Below are positions 1 through 8,759 of a stretch of 64,000 nt of DNA, piece by piece. The notes under the pieces are model-generated. The model worked only from the letters and a program-made list of their open reading frames with translations. It had not been told where the DNA came from and did no database searches. Each line of letters begins with the position of its first letter. The stretch's first letter is position 1. The translations under genes were made by a program, and so were the position numbers. The stretch is from Dermatemys mawii (taxonomy: Eukaryota > Chordata > Testudines > Dermatemydidae): positions 39,677,674 through 39,741,673 of the forward strand of contig ML677335.1 in NCBI GenBank assembly GCA_007922305.1, read 5' to 3'.

Positions 1-813
1 TAGAAGCCAGTTGTAAGAATACGGCATTCTTGCTGCAGCATTTGCCCATGATGCATATGAATTCCAATGAATGTGACTCATTGGTCAGCTCACTTAGTGC
101 TGCTGTGACTCCTTTTAATTTCTATCTCTTGGCTCCATAATGGCCAGCAATTACAAACAGATGAGTTCTTCCGACATATCATATGCCTCCACTGAAACAA
201 TGGCTCACTGACAGCACAGCAGCTCACTGAAGATTCTCAACCATGTATTTAGTTTCCTTTCCTTGTAGTAACGATTATCTTACTACATTGGATTCCCCAT
301 TGTAGACTTACTCAGAAAACTAATTCGGATGATTGCAAATGAAAATTTTACATAAACTATGCTCACATTTATTAAACATCTATATAAATTAAAAACCTCA
401 GTGTACACTCTGCATGTGTATATATTTATAATAAATAAATATATGAATAAGTGGCTGCATAATTACAAAGTCATAGTTGCCAGTTACTTTGCACACAGTA
501 CTAGGGATGGAACCCTGATTCTTTGGTTCCAGAAATGCCTTTAGGATGTGAAGTAAAGGAGAAGCTCCATGAGCTAGTAACTAGTAATTAAGCTGTTTAT
601 AGTAGTTAGGCTGTTTAGAGGGACAGAATCATAACCATCTAATAAGGTAGTGAACAGAGACCATCCTTGATGGTATCTCATCTCTAATCTGCCTCTGAAT
701 GGGCAGTCTCTGCATTATAATAACAACTCTGTACTAGTTCTGTTCTAGGCACAGGCTCTTGAAGTGTTACTGTTCCCATGCTAAATATTATAAATCTTCT
801 CTTTACTTTACAG
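1..813 (+). other. KCNMA1: End of the intron upstream of the KCNMA1 exon
   Basis: This is AT-rich sequence with no recognised coding segment or repeat. It ends in a pyrimidine-rich tract and a CAG acceptor (797-813) that opens the exon at 814. The reading as intron rests on identifying that exon. Confidence 0.8.
811..813 (+). promoter_or_regulatory. KCNMA1: Splice acceptor of the KCNMA1 exon
   Basis: CAG preceded by the pyrimidine-rich tract TTCTCTTTACTTTA. The position is fixed because the family peptide EAQKIN begins right after it. Confidence 0.9.
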
Positions 814-978
814 GAGGCCCAGAAGATTAATGCTGGTGGGGAAACCCAGGCTGATGGGACCTGCAAACCTACAGATGAGAAAGAGGAGACTGTTGCAGCA
901 GAAGTGGGCTGGATGACCTCTGTGAAAGACTGGGCAGGAGTGATGATATCTGCCCAGACTCTAACCGGCAGAGTCCTT
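814..978 (+). CDS. KCNMA1: KCNMA1 (BK channel alpha subunit) exon, S0-S1 linker
   Basis: This is one 165-bp internal exon (55 codons, phase 0 at both ends) of the large-conductance calcium- and voltage-activated potassium channel alpha subunit, a plasma-membrane protein. It starts with EAQKIN after a TTTACTTTACAG acceptor. It carries the family-specific stretches [25 protein letters not shown] and QTLTGRVL, and ends directly before a GTGAGTG donor. In Slo1 proteins this peptide is the cytoplasmic linker after segment S0, immediately before S1. The N-terminal half of the exon is the part that varies between vertebrates, while the [10 protein letters not shown] half is nearly invariant. The frame runs open through the donor into the intron, but that is chance. 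No neighbouring exon is present in the window. I recognise the family from these motifs; no alignment was run. Confidence 0.94.
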
Positions 979-985
979 GTGAGTG
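979..985 (+). promoter_or_regulatory. KCNMA1: Splice donor of the KCNMA1 exon
   Basis: GTGAGTG directly follows the Leu codon of QTLTGRVL. It is a near-consensus donor, and it fixes the 3' edge of the exon at phase 0. Confidence 0.9.
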
Positions 986-2368
986 TTACTTTTTTAAAAG
1001 AAGATTTGAGCAAACTGGGTAATTGTTAATAAGCTCTTCATCTTATTGTCTCAGGAGGGCTTGGTTTTGCTAATCAATGCTATGCACACCACTATTTCTC
1101 TCCCTTCCCAATTTCTCTTGGAAATTAAAAAGGCAGATCAGCTCCCGTTGCTGAGACAGCGAGTTATGGAAGTCCTTTTTTGTTGTAGATAGGGACTGAT
1201 TTTTCTATCTATGTCAATATTTTGGCAGGCATAATTTAGCACACCTCCCCATGCAATACATGGTTCCATAGTGTGGCACTCCTGGTGAATTTCCTACTAG
1301 TTCATTATTAGTGCAAAACTATGAGCTTACTGCCTCGTGGGCACAATGTTACACTTCAAAAGTGGAGGCCAGATTGAAAATCAGGCTCAATGAAGATGGG
1401 ATTTTTAGTTGTTAGTAGGAACTGTAGAATAGGATTTGACTGAGATGTGCAGTGTGGACTATCTTGGCTCCTACAATGCTGTAATGATATATTCTTTTTT
1501 TAATCTACTCAGAAAACCCAGATAAACAAATGGAATAGTACATCAGAAATTAAAAATACATAATTTTGTGGTCAAAAACTGTACTAGAAAACCAGAAAGT
1601 TTTCACTCAGTTAAGTTCAGAAAGGTAATTTTGAAGTCCTGTTTACTACTACTGCATTTCTGCTGGCCTGATCTGAAGCCCATTGAGATCAAGGGAAAAT
1701 CTTCTCTGTGCTTCAGATTAGGTCTGATGTCAACAGTTTTATGCTAAATGCAGAGAATGGTCATATAGTGTGGGTTGAATTCTATGCTCCAATCCCAGTG
1801 AAACTAAGTGGGCTATCTGTGGTAATATGGATTTAACTGCAAAGAGATTTTTGTCTTTGATTTTTTATTTTGGGAAAAGAGAGTTTTTATTGCTCATAGG
1901 GAGGTTAAAAAGAGATGTTGCTGCTCTTCGGCTGATATTTTCCTTATTGTGTAAGCATCTTCTTTGTGAAATGATCAGAATTTCTTAAAAACACATGGGG
2001 CTTTTCAGGCTTTTAGCCTGACTCACAATGGTATGTTAAGGTGATAAAGATCCTATTATTTATATTGTTCTGTATTGCTTTCCACAATAATGTATTTAGA
2101 TTGTTTTTCTTAAAATTCTATTGCTATCTTACTTATTTTAAGTCCTAGGTCTATACCATAGACAAATGTCTCCTCTCTTGTTCATGCTATCGATACCTGT
2201 GTTGTGTTTTGCACTCATTCAACAGAGATCTGATCTGAAGGTAGATCTAAAAAGAAAATTTTATTTGGACTCTCCTCCCCTCTTAACATCAGTTATTTTA
2301 TGCTTTCTGGCTTATTAACCCATGGAGCTCATCTTACCTGACTAGCTATTGAGATATTGCTTTTAGAT
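979..2368 (+). other. KCNMA1 intron, unannotated
   Basis: AT-rich intron sequence. I see no repeat with recognisable ends and no coding frame worth calling. Confidence 0.6.
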
Positions 2369-2371
2369 TTA

Positions 2372-2651
2372 GGGTTTGTCAACATTTAAAATGCTACAGA
2401 GGTGCAGCTGCACTATTGTAGTGCTTCAGTGTAGACACTGCTTAATCCGATGGGAGGGATTCTCCCACTGATGTAAGTAATCCCCCTCCCGAAGAGACAG
2501 TAGCTAGTCCGATGGAAGAATTTTTCTGTCAACCTAGTATTGTCTACACAGAGACTTAGGTCAGCTTAACAGTGCTGCTTAGGGGTGTGGATTTTTCACA
2601 CCCATGATCAATGTAATTAAAACGACTTAATTTTCTAATGTAGACCAGGCC
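2372..2651. mobile_element. Harbinger-like MITE with TTA target-site duplication
   Basis: A 280-bp non-autonomous DNA element. Its ends are GGGTTTGTCAACAT on the left and, read inward on the other strand, GGCCTGGTCTACAT on the right. It is flanked by TTA at 2369-2371 and 2652-2654. A 3-bp TTA duplication is typical of PIF/Harbinger elements. A related copy lies at 47194-47405. It abuts the autonomous Harbinger copy almost directly but has different termini. Confidence 0.7.
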
Positions 2652-2678
2652 TTAGTTCTGACCTTTTCTGTGTGAGTC

Positions 2679-2681
2679 TGA
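2679..2681. repeat. Left target-site duplication (TGA) of the Harbinger element
   Basis: TGA here and again at 6949-6951. The 3-bp size is the one expected for PIF/Harbinger, although the family usually prefers TWA-like targets. Confidence 0.7.
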
Positions 2682-2790
2682 GGGTATGGTTACACTTACA
2701 AAATTATAGCGCTATTGCTTATAGCGCTCGCCTTATACAGCAATAATAATAGCGCTATTGTATGTCCACACTGAGCTGCTCCAGCGCTAT
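2682..2790 (+). repeat. Left terminal and subterminal repeats of the Harbinger element
   Basis: The terminal inverted repeat is followed by four AGCGCT-containing sites. Full ATAGCGCTAT palindromes lie at 2706-2715 and 2749-2758. Partial copies lie at 2721-2728 and 2783-2790. In this family subterminal repeats are candidate binding sites for the transposase or the Myb-like partner. Binding here is inference. Confidence 0.75.
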
Positions 2791-3051
2791 AGCATGGCCA
2801 CATTTGCGGCACTTAATACGGCATTAAGAGCAGCGCATTAGGGCATGTATCCCACAGTACACCTCTTCCTGATCTGGCGCAATGGCTTGTGGTAGGGGGG
2901 GCGTCACTTGCGGGGCATTCTATATCCTGTTTCAACTACCCATGATGCTTTTTGGCATATCCCAGCAATCCCTGTGTTTCCTTCCACCTCCGGCGCCATC
3001 TTTCAAGGGTTTCAGCAAGGCACGCTCCGTCTTCCATTGTCGAGTGCTGCA

Positions 3052-4293
3052 ATGAATCCAGAACTGCTGAGGGACATGCTGACGACTGTTGCCAGCACAT
3101 CTCTGTGTGCAGTGGAGTTATTCCTTGACATGCAGGATGACAGTGATGATTCTGAAGACGAGATCGAAGCGGTGAATGCATTCGACACAAAGCTTCTTGT
3201 CTCATTAACGGACATGCTCACGGCTGTTGAACGCCGCTTCTGGGCACGGGAAACGAGCACAGAGTGGTGGGATCGCATCGTCATGCAAATCTGGGACGAC
3301 GAGCAGTGGCTGCAAAACTTTCGAATGAGAAAAGCCACTTTCATGGGACTGTGTGCTGAACTCGCCCCTGCCCTGCGGCACAAGGACACCAGACTGAGAG
3401 CTGCCCTCCCGGTGGAGAAGCGGGTGGCTATCGCGATCTGGAAGCTGGCTACCCCAGACAGCTACCGATCGGTGGCCAACCAGTTTGGGGTTGGAAAGTC
3501 GACCGTTGGAGTTGTGCTGATGCAAGTGTGCAGGGCCATTAATCGCATCCTGCTACGAAAAATCGTGACTCTGGATAAAGTGCATGACATCGTGGCTGGC
3601 TTTGAAGAAATGGGTTTCCCTAACTGTGGAGGGGCGATAGATGGGACCCATATACCCATTCTGGCGCCCGCCCACCTAGCTGAGGAGTACGTTAACCGAA
3701 AGGGGTACTTCTCCATGGTTCTCCAGGCGCTTGTGGATCACCGTGGGCGTTTTACTGACATTAACGCTGGCTGGTCTGGAAAGGTGCATGACGCACGCAT
3801 CTTCCGCAACACCGGCCTGTTCATGAAGCTGCAAGCCGGGACTTTTTTCCCAGACCAGAGGATCCCCGTGGGGAAAGTGGAAATGCCCATAGTGATTCTT
3901 GGTGACCCTGCTTACCCTTTAATGCCCTGGCTCATGAAACCATACACAGGGAGCCTGGACAGCAGTCAGGAAAGGTTCAACTACAGGCTTAGCCGTTGTT
4001 GAATGACTGTGGAGTGTGCTTTTGGGCGTCTCAAGGCGCGCTGGCGCTGTCTTTATGGGAGGCTAGACTTGGCCGAGGGTAGTATCTCCGCGGTTATTTC
4101 CGCATGCTGTGCCCTACATAATCTTTGTGAGCGGAACGGCGAAGGCTTCACTCAGGCATGGTCCTCTGAGGTTCAACGCCTGGAGGCCACATATGCCCAG
4201 CCAGAGAGCAGGGTTCATGGAGGGGACCAGCGCGAGGCTGTTAGGATCAGGGAAGCCTTGAGGGAGCATTTTGAGGCTGAAAGCCAGTTCTAA
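3052..4293 (+). pseudogene. PIF/Harbinger DDE transposase, interrupted by one in-frame TGA
   Basis: DDE nuclease that cuts and joins the element ends. The first ATG of the protein-like part is at 3052; the frame is open upstream to about 2908 but without an ATG. The reading is 413 codons with one TGA at 4000-4002 (codon 317) and no frameshift. A helix-turn-helix-like segment (PVEKRVAIAIWKLA...SYRSVANQFGVGKSTV) lies in the N-terminal third. The catalytic set is visible: Asp197 in GGAIDGTHIPI, Asp285 in ILGDPAYPLMPW, and Glu321 in TVECAFGRLKARW. A conserved HDARIF motif lies between the two Asp residues. The TGA is four codons before the Glu codon, so a protein ending there would lack the third catalytic residue. 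The arrangement IDGTHI / GDxxYPL / ExAFGRLK is diagnostic of PIF/Harbinger (HARBI1-like) transposases. A poly(A) signal follows at 4381. Confidence 0.92.
4000..4002 (+). other. Premature TGA stop in the transposase
   Basis: TGA lies between RLSRC and MTVECAFGRLK, and the frame continues unchanged for 97 more codons up to TAA. A CGA-to-TGA change by CpG deamination is the simplest origin, but the ancestral codon is not visible here. Confidence 0.85.
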
Positions 4294-4380
4294 AGTGAGG
4301 TGCAGATGGAGGGAGGGAGCATTCTTTTAACAGGAACAGGCATTTGCTTTTCTGTAGCCTGTAATAATGTATGTACACTT

Positions 4381-4386
4381 AATAAA
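4381..4386 (+). terminator. Poly(A) signal of the transposase gene
   Basis: AATAAA lies 88 bp after the transposase stop codon, in the short gap between the two convergent genes. Confidence 0.7.
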
Positions 4387-4394
4387 GAAACCCA

Positions 4395-4400
4395 TTTATT
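4395..4400 (-). terminator. Poly(A) signal of the Myb/SANT-like gene
   Basis: Plus-strand TTTATT reads AATAAA on the minus strand, about 105 bp past the Myb gene stop. It lies only 8 bp from the plus-strand AATAAA, so the two transcripts would overlap at their 3' ends. Confidence 0.65.
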
Positions 4401-4505
4401 AAGAAGACAATTCATGTATTGAACAGGTACTTCGGTTGCTGAAAGAAAATATTGTGATGCATGTGAGGGGGAAGGCAGGGGAGGTGCAATGGGGGTGTCG
4501 TGGGG

Positions 4506-6480
4506 TCAGTCAGAGATCGGAGTATGTCCGGGTCTCTGAGTCTCCAGTGCCCTCACAGTGGCCATGTCCCCCGAACCCCACAGAGGGGTTGGAGGCAGCT
4601 GTGGATGGTGATAACCATTTGGCTGATGATAGTGGCCTGGAGGGTACAGAGGCAAAGAAGGGGAAGGGAGTTGGGGCAAACGATAATTGGGGTGGTGGGT
4701 GCGGAGCTTCTCCTCCTGAAGGGTGACAAGCCGCTGCATAGTCTGCAATTGAAGCTGCAGTAATGAGAGCAGCTTGTCGGTGCTTTTCCGGCGGTGAATC
4801 GCATTCTCCTTCCGTGCCTTCTCCCTCAACTTGCTCTCATTCTCCCTCCACCTCTGTGCAACTCGATTCTCCGTTACAGCCTGTTGCATTACTTGCTGTA
4901 CAAGATCCTCTTTGCTCCTTCGTGGCCGCTTCCTCAGTCGCCTGAGCCTCTCAGCTGTTGATAAGAGCGATGGCGAAGGGGTGAAGGACGACCCTTCTAA
5001 AATAAAAAGATACATTGCACAGTGGTTCCCTTGTAAAGAGCAGACATGCCTATCATTCCCCCGCATTCCCCGTTTGCCTGTCCCGCAGACAGCACAGATA
5101 CAGCAACGGACCCCTGCCATGGTGAGTGGACTCCAGAGGCAAGGGAAATGATTTTTTCCCTGCCCTGAAAAGCTGTGGCGGGGGAGGGGGTGGGGAGTGC
5201 CGGTAAGTTGCAGGAGCCCCACTCTGAGCAGCAGGCAGGGGGAAGGATTTCTTCCCTGCCCTGAAAAGCTGTGGTGGGGGCGGGGGTGTGTGTGGAGTGC
5301 CGGGAAGTGGCAGGAGCCCTACTCTGAACACTGTTCCAACATTCTCCGTAGGTGTTTGTCCTGGAAGATATCTCGTTGCTTCGAGTCACTGAGGAGCAAA
5401 GGGAAGGGATTTTATTAAGATGCGGCTTCCGCCCAGGGCCATATGCAGCTTGCCTATGTGCAGCAATGCTCCCCCCACCCATTGTAGCACAGTGGCAGGG
5501 ACTAGTGACCGTGACTGGGATGGGGACCACGCTGGCTCTCCCGGGAAACCTGCGCAGGCGCATTGCAAGTGCTCTTATTGAGACCTTTGAAGAGATTACT
5601 AATGATGACTACCGCGAGGTGATAGACTACATCAATGCACTATTCCACATGTAGGCAAGCATGCAAGCATCCCCTTCCACCCCAAGCTGCCTGCCTTCCC
5701 CATAGAAAAGCAGCTTTACCGCCGCAATGCACTGCTGAGCTGGCCCCTGCAACCGCCGGACGCTGTGGCTGTCCGCCCTCCTCCTGGCTTTAGAGGAGAG
5801 CTCCTGGCTGCATGCCCCCCTGCCCTCCTCCTGGCTTGAACAGAGCACCAGGTGGAATGCCCCCCTCATCCCTTTCCACCCCAAGCTGCCAGCCTTCCCC
5901 ATAGAAAAGCAGCTTTACCTCCGCAATCTGCTGCTGAGCTGGCCCCTGCAACCGCCGGACGCTGTGGCTGGCTGCCCTCCTGGGTTGAGAAGAGCTCCTG
6001 GCTGCATGCGTCCAGGGACTCCTCCGTGCCCTGGATCGCTGCTGCCTCATCCTCATCCTCCTCCTCTTCTTCATCCTCCTGCTCTTCGTCCTCCTCCTCA
6101 CCACCCCCTTCACTGGTGGGCTGGGAAGTGTCCGTGGTGGTCGATGGAGTGACCGTGGGATCACCACCAAGTATCGCGTGCAGCTCCTTATAAAATCTGC
6201 AAGTCACCAGGGCTGCCCCTGAGTGGCCGTTTGCCTCGCGGGCTTTGCGATACGCATTCCTAAGCTCCTTTACCTTAACACGGCACTGCAGAGTGTCCCG
6301 CTCATGGCCTCTTTCTGCCAAGGCCCGTGATATCTGCCCATAGGTGTCAAAATTCCTGCGGCTAGACCGCAGCTGAGACTGAACAGCCTCTTCCCCCCAG
6401 CAGCTGATGAGGTCCAGCACCTCACTATTGCTCCATGCTGGGGATCGCCTATTGCGAGGAGGCATGGCACGTGGAGTCAT
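4506..6480 (-). CDS. Harbinger-encoded Myb/SANT-like DNA-binding protein, two exons
   Basis: This is the second protein of PIF/Harbinger elements, a nuclear DNA-binding partner that in studied cases helps recruit the transposase to the element ends. I place exon 1 at 6480-5919 and exon 2 at 4996-4506. Exon 1 ends GCGGAG before GTAAAG, and exon 2 follows TTTTTATTTTAG. Both junctions are phase 1 and join without a stop, giving 350 residues. Residues 9-105 are a Myb/SANT-like (trihelix) domain, with Trp16, Trp28, and helices through LQCRVKVKELRNAYRKARE and CRFYKELHAILGG. Residues 124-147 are almost purely Glu/Asp. The C-terminal exon has a basic stretch (RLRRLRKRPRRSKEDL), then a long charged helix (NRVAQRWRENESKLREKARK) and a Leu/Gln-rich coiled coil, then a Pro-rich tail. 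The ATG at 6480 is chosen because upstream in-frame codons are not ATG. The splice model is inference; domain and frame are seen. Confidence 0.85.
4997..4998 (-). promoter_or_regulatory. Predicted splice acceptor of the Myb/SANT-like gene
   Basis: On the minus strand TATCTTTTTATTTTAG is followed by AAGGGTCG. The pyrimidine-rich tract and AG are strong, and the phase matches the donor. The intron so defined is 922 bp. Confidence 0.65.
5138..5330. repeat. Tandem repeat of about 94 bp inside the Myb-gene intron
   Basis: Two imperfect copies share CCCTGCCCTGAAAAGCTGTG, a G-rich run and GGCAGGAGCCC or its variant. They lie in the predicted intron and have no protein-like frame. Confidence 0.7.
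5352..5654 (+). CDS. Protein-like open frame nested antisense in the Myb-gene intron
   Basis: I do not recognise this frame. It is open on the plus strand for 100 codons to TAG at 5652-5654, beginning without an ATG. An acceptor-like TTCTCCGTAG ends at 5351, so it could be a terminal exon. The composition looks protein-like: EEQREGILLRCGFRPG near the start and an acidic, helical end (RRRIASALIETFEEI, then DYREVIDYINALFHM). No known domain is apparent. It lies opposite the intron of the Myb/SANT-like gene. It could be a third transposon gene, an exon of captured sequence, or a chance frame. Confidence 0.35.
   Translation: MFVLEDISLLRVTEEQREGILLRCGFRPGPYAACLCAAMLPPPIVAQWQGLVTVTGMGTTLALPGNLRRRIASALIETFEEITNDDYREVIDYINALFHM
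5668..6010. repeat. Two copies of a ~140-bp segment, about 199 bp apart
   Basis: The segments beginning CATCCCCTTCCACCCC (5668) and CATCCCTTTCCACCCC (5867) are near-identical for about 140 bp. Shared stretches include CCCCATAGAAAAGCAGCTTT and GCTGAGCTGGCCCCTGCAAC. The copy at 5867 holds the end of Myb exon 1 and its donor GGAGGTAAAG. The other copy has the weaker GGCGGTAAAG at the same place, so the duplication also copied the splice donor. Confidence 0.8.
5917..5918 (-). promoter_or_regulatory. Predicted splice donor of the Myb/SANT-like gene
   Basis: On the minus strand GCGGAG is followed by GTAAAG, close to the consensus MAG|GTRAGT. It leaves exon 1 in phase 1, which matches the acceptor at 4997-4998. 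Confidence 0.65.
6046..6110. repeat. CTC/TCC-rich simple repeat coding the acidic tract
   Basis: A plus-strand run of cctcatcctcctcctcttct type. On the minus strand it encodes the Glu/Asp tract of the Myb/SANT-like protein, so it is prone to length change within a coding exon. Confidence 0.75.
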
Positions 6481-6774
6481 GATGATCAATCAGAATGATC
6501 ACCTGCAACGATTCCCTGAGACCACGCCACGCAATCAATCAGATCAATGAGAATGATCACTTGCAAGGATTCCCTGAGAGCACGCCACGCTTGGCTGGAG
6601 CAAACAGGAAGGGGATTTTCAAATTTCCCTGGAACTTTAAAGGGCGGGTCTGACGTGTGGTCACCTGAGGACAGGACAAAAGAGTTTGCAAGTGATGACC
6701 AGAGTGGCTCGAACGGGAATTATGGGACAGGCTGGAGGCCAATTAATACGCAGTGGGTGTCCACATTCTTCCTG

Positions 6775-6948
6775 TAGCGCTACAGCAGGTGCGCTACAGC
6801 CCTTATTCCCCATGAGGAGGTGGATTAATAATAGCGCTATAACTCCGTGGTTATAGCGCTATTAGTGCCTTGCCAGTGTGGACGGAGAGTAGGTTATAGC
6901 GCTCGTAGGGGCTTTATAGCGCTATAAAGTGCCAGTGTAACCATGGCC
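6775..6948 (+). repeat. Right subterminal and terminal repeats of the Harbinger element
   Basis: AGCGCT-type sites lie at 6775-6782, 6831-6840, 6853-6862, 6896-6903 and 6916-6925. A diverged GCGCTA lies near 6791. They are followed by the terminal inverted repeat ending AGTGTAACCATGGCC. Together with the left end they form matched arrays of palindromes. Confidence 0.75.
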
Positions 6949-6951
6949 TGA
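6949..6951. repeat. Right target-site duplication (TGA) of the Harbinger element
   Basis: Matches TGA at 2679-2681. Confidence 0.7.
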
Positions 6952-7261
6952 CATACCAATCAGCTTTTGAAGAGTGTTATACTAGTTTTCACATAAATTC
7001 TTGACATCTCCAGCATTAAAAGTGGCAAATCTTAATGATTGGACTCTTTCCTGTAAATGTGCTGATTTCTCATGTGCTGATGTATTCCTTTGCATGTACC
7101 GATTTATTTATCAAGGATGAAATTCACCCTAGGATAGGAATCTTATGTAAGCACCTATTCCCCACTTAAACCATTAAAGGAGTTGTAGGAATTTATGCCT
7201 GTTCTCTGAGCTGGGGTGAATTTCACCACAAATTCAAAGAAGTTAAGGGTAAAATCTAAGC

Positions 7262-7450
7262 CAGGCCTGTACAACTAAGAAAGCAGCAAGGGCCATATTA
7301 CTGCAAAAAAACCAGCTGCGGGCTGAAAAGCCCCACCCTTCCTCGCCCCCATCTGCTTCCTCCCACCCTACTGCTTGGCTTGCCCCATGCCTACTCACCC
7401 CCCGCGGGCCACACAGTGAGCCAATGCGGGCTGCATGTTGTGCAGGACTG
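7262..7450. mobile_element. hAT MITE
   Basis: A 189-bp element with ends CAGGCCTGTACAAC and, read inward from the right, CAGTCCTGCACAAC. It is flanked by 8-bp duplications ATCTAAGC (7254-7261) and ATCTGAAC (7451-7458), which match at 6 of 8. CAG ends and 8-bp duplications are typical of hAT. Confidence 0.65.
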
Positions 7451-7458
7451 ATCTGAAC

Positions 7459-8755
7459 CATAAAAAATAGAGCAGTTTATCCTACTAGAGTTGCTTCAAG
7501 GCACTGAGAGCTTTTAAAAAAGTTTTTTTTCCAGTTACACTAGTTGATCATTTCATTAATTTGATCTTTAAAATACACCATTGTCTCCAGCAAGCAATTA
7601 GTTTATTCCCAGTGTTTTATCTGGAGACAATGAACCCACTTCTGACTAGGTAAAATTCACTGTTTCTTTGAGCATTTCAGCTAGGCAGCATATTTGCTAG
7701 AATGTTTGTGGAAATGGAGCACAGCTGAATCTAGACTGGTATTTTTATCTGATTGGATATTTGTTGGAAAATATTTTGAGAGATTCACCCATGAATTCCT
7801 AATGAATTAACATAGCCCACTCCAGAAAGAATTATGTTTTTGTCCAAGTACCTTGTAGAAATTTTTAAAGGTAATAGCTTTACAGTGTTATCGAGGATCA
7901 AACTAAGACCAAATAGAGCAGTGGCTGAAGAAATTAAAGTCCCTTTTCATACTGTAGGCCAGGGTTTAACTCAAAATCAGTCTTCCACATTCAGTATTAA
8001 ATAACCTTTAGGAACTGGTCCCCTGAACTCTGACTTGGGAGAAAAGTTGTAATTGATTTTTAGTGCAGCACGACCGCATGAAAGCTGTTATATAACTGCC
8101 GTCTGGATTTATTTGCCAAGTGAAAGGGATAAGTTAGGAAAGTGCGGTGTAAACATCAATTGAAAGTGGAACCTCATTAATGTTTTCTTCTCATTGAAAA
8201 AATCTCGCTTAATCATTCTTATCTGGGCAGTCATTTCCTTGGGAGTGATTGCAGTGAAGTGACAAATTCTGTCTGTGGAACCTAAATTAAACGTTTGCAG
8301 GACCAATTCCTACTGAAGCTTTGTGTCAGGTCTAGTCAAGCTTTCAGCTCATCCTTGCAAACCTCATGAAGTGATTTCCTAACTTAACAAATTGTGTTGC
8401 ACAAGTGTTTAGAGTGGGTGAGTGTGATAGCATACATTTACACTTACTGTTGCTGTTGAGCTATCTTTGCCCTCAGTCAGCTTAAACACTGCTGTTAGAA
8501 TGTGCCATGGGTTTACTAGGATGACTACCTATATTTTAAGGAAATAAAGAATAAAGGTATGAAACGTACAGGGCAAAGCTTATTTTTAAGGGATACCACC
8601 CCACAATGATATAAGAGCCCATACTTCTGTATGATTTTTTGCACAATTCTTTACAGAATTATTGCTTTAAACCTGGTCAAATAATTCTTAGATGCTTCTT
8701 ATGGCATATTGTTCATGGGTCAATAGGCAGAAAATAAGGTTTCCTAAAAATACAG
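7459..8755 (+). other. KCNMA1 intron, unannotated
   Basis: AT-rich intron. I see nothing that I can name. Confidence 0.5.
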
Positions 8756-8759
8756 GACA

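Larger units (their letters stand above)
2682..6948 (+). mobile_element. Autonomous PIF/Harbinger DNA transposon
   Basis: A 4,267-bp cut-and-paste element inserted in the KCNMA1 intron. Its terminal inverted repeats are GGGTATGGTTACACT on the left and GGCCATGGTTACACT on the right read inward, 13 of 15 bases alike. It is flanked by TGA on both sides. It has the two-gene layout of the family: a DDE transposase on the plus strand and a Myb/SANT-like protein on the minus strand, transcribed towards each other. Subterminal AGCGCT palindromes lie at both ends. Many CpG dinucleotides survive and one gene is fully open, which suggests a recent insertion. The only coding lesion I find is one TGA in the transposase. 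Confidence 0.93.

Noticed and set aside
684..1013. 109-codon minus-strand frame over the KCNMA1 exon
   Set aside because: It is the antisense shadow of a conserved exon.
778..1029. 83-codon open frame read as a complete small protein
   Set aside because: Only 814-978 is coding. The rest is intron on both sides of good splice sites.
2908..3051. Upstream extension of the transposase frame
   Set aside because: It has no ATG and no family-like sequence; the first ATG at 3052 fits better.
4831..5151. Plus-strand frames opposite Myb exon 2
   Set aside because: They overlap the well-supported minus-strand coding exon and have no domain.
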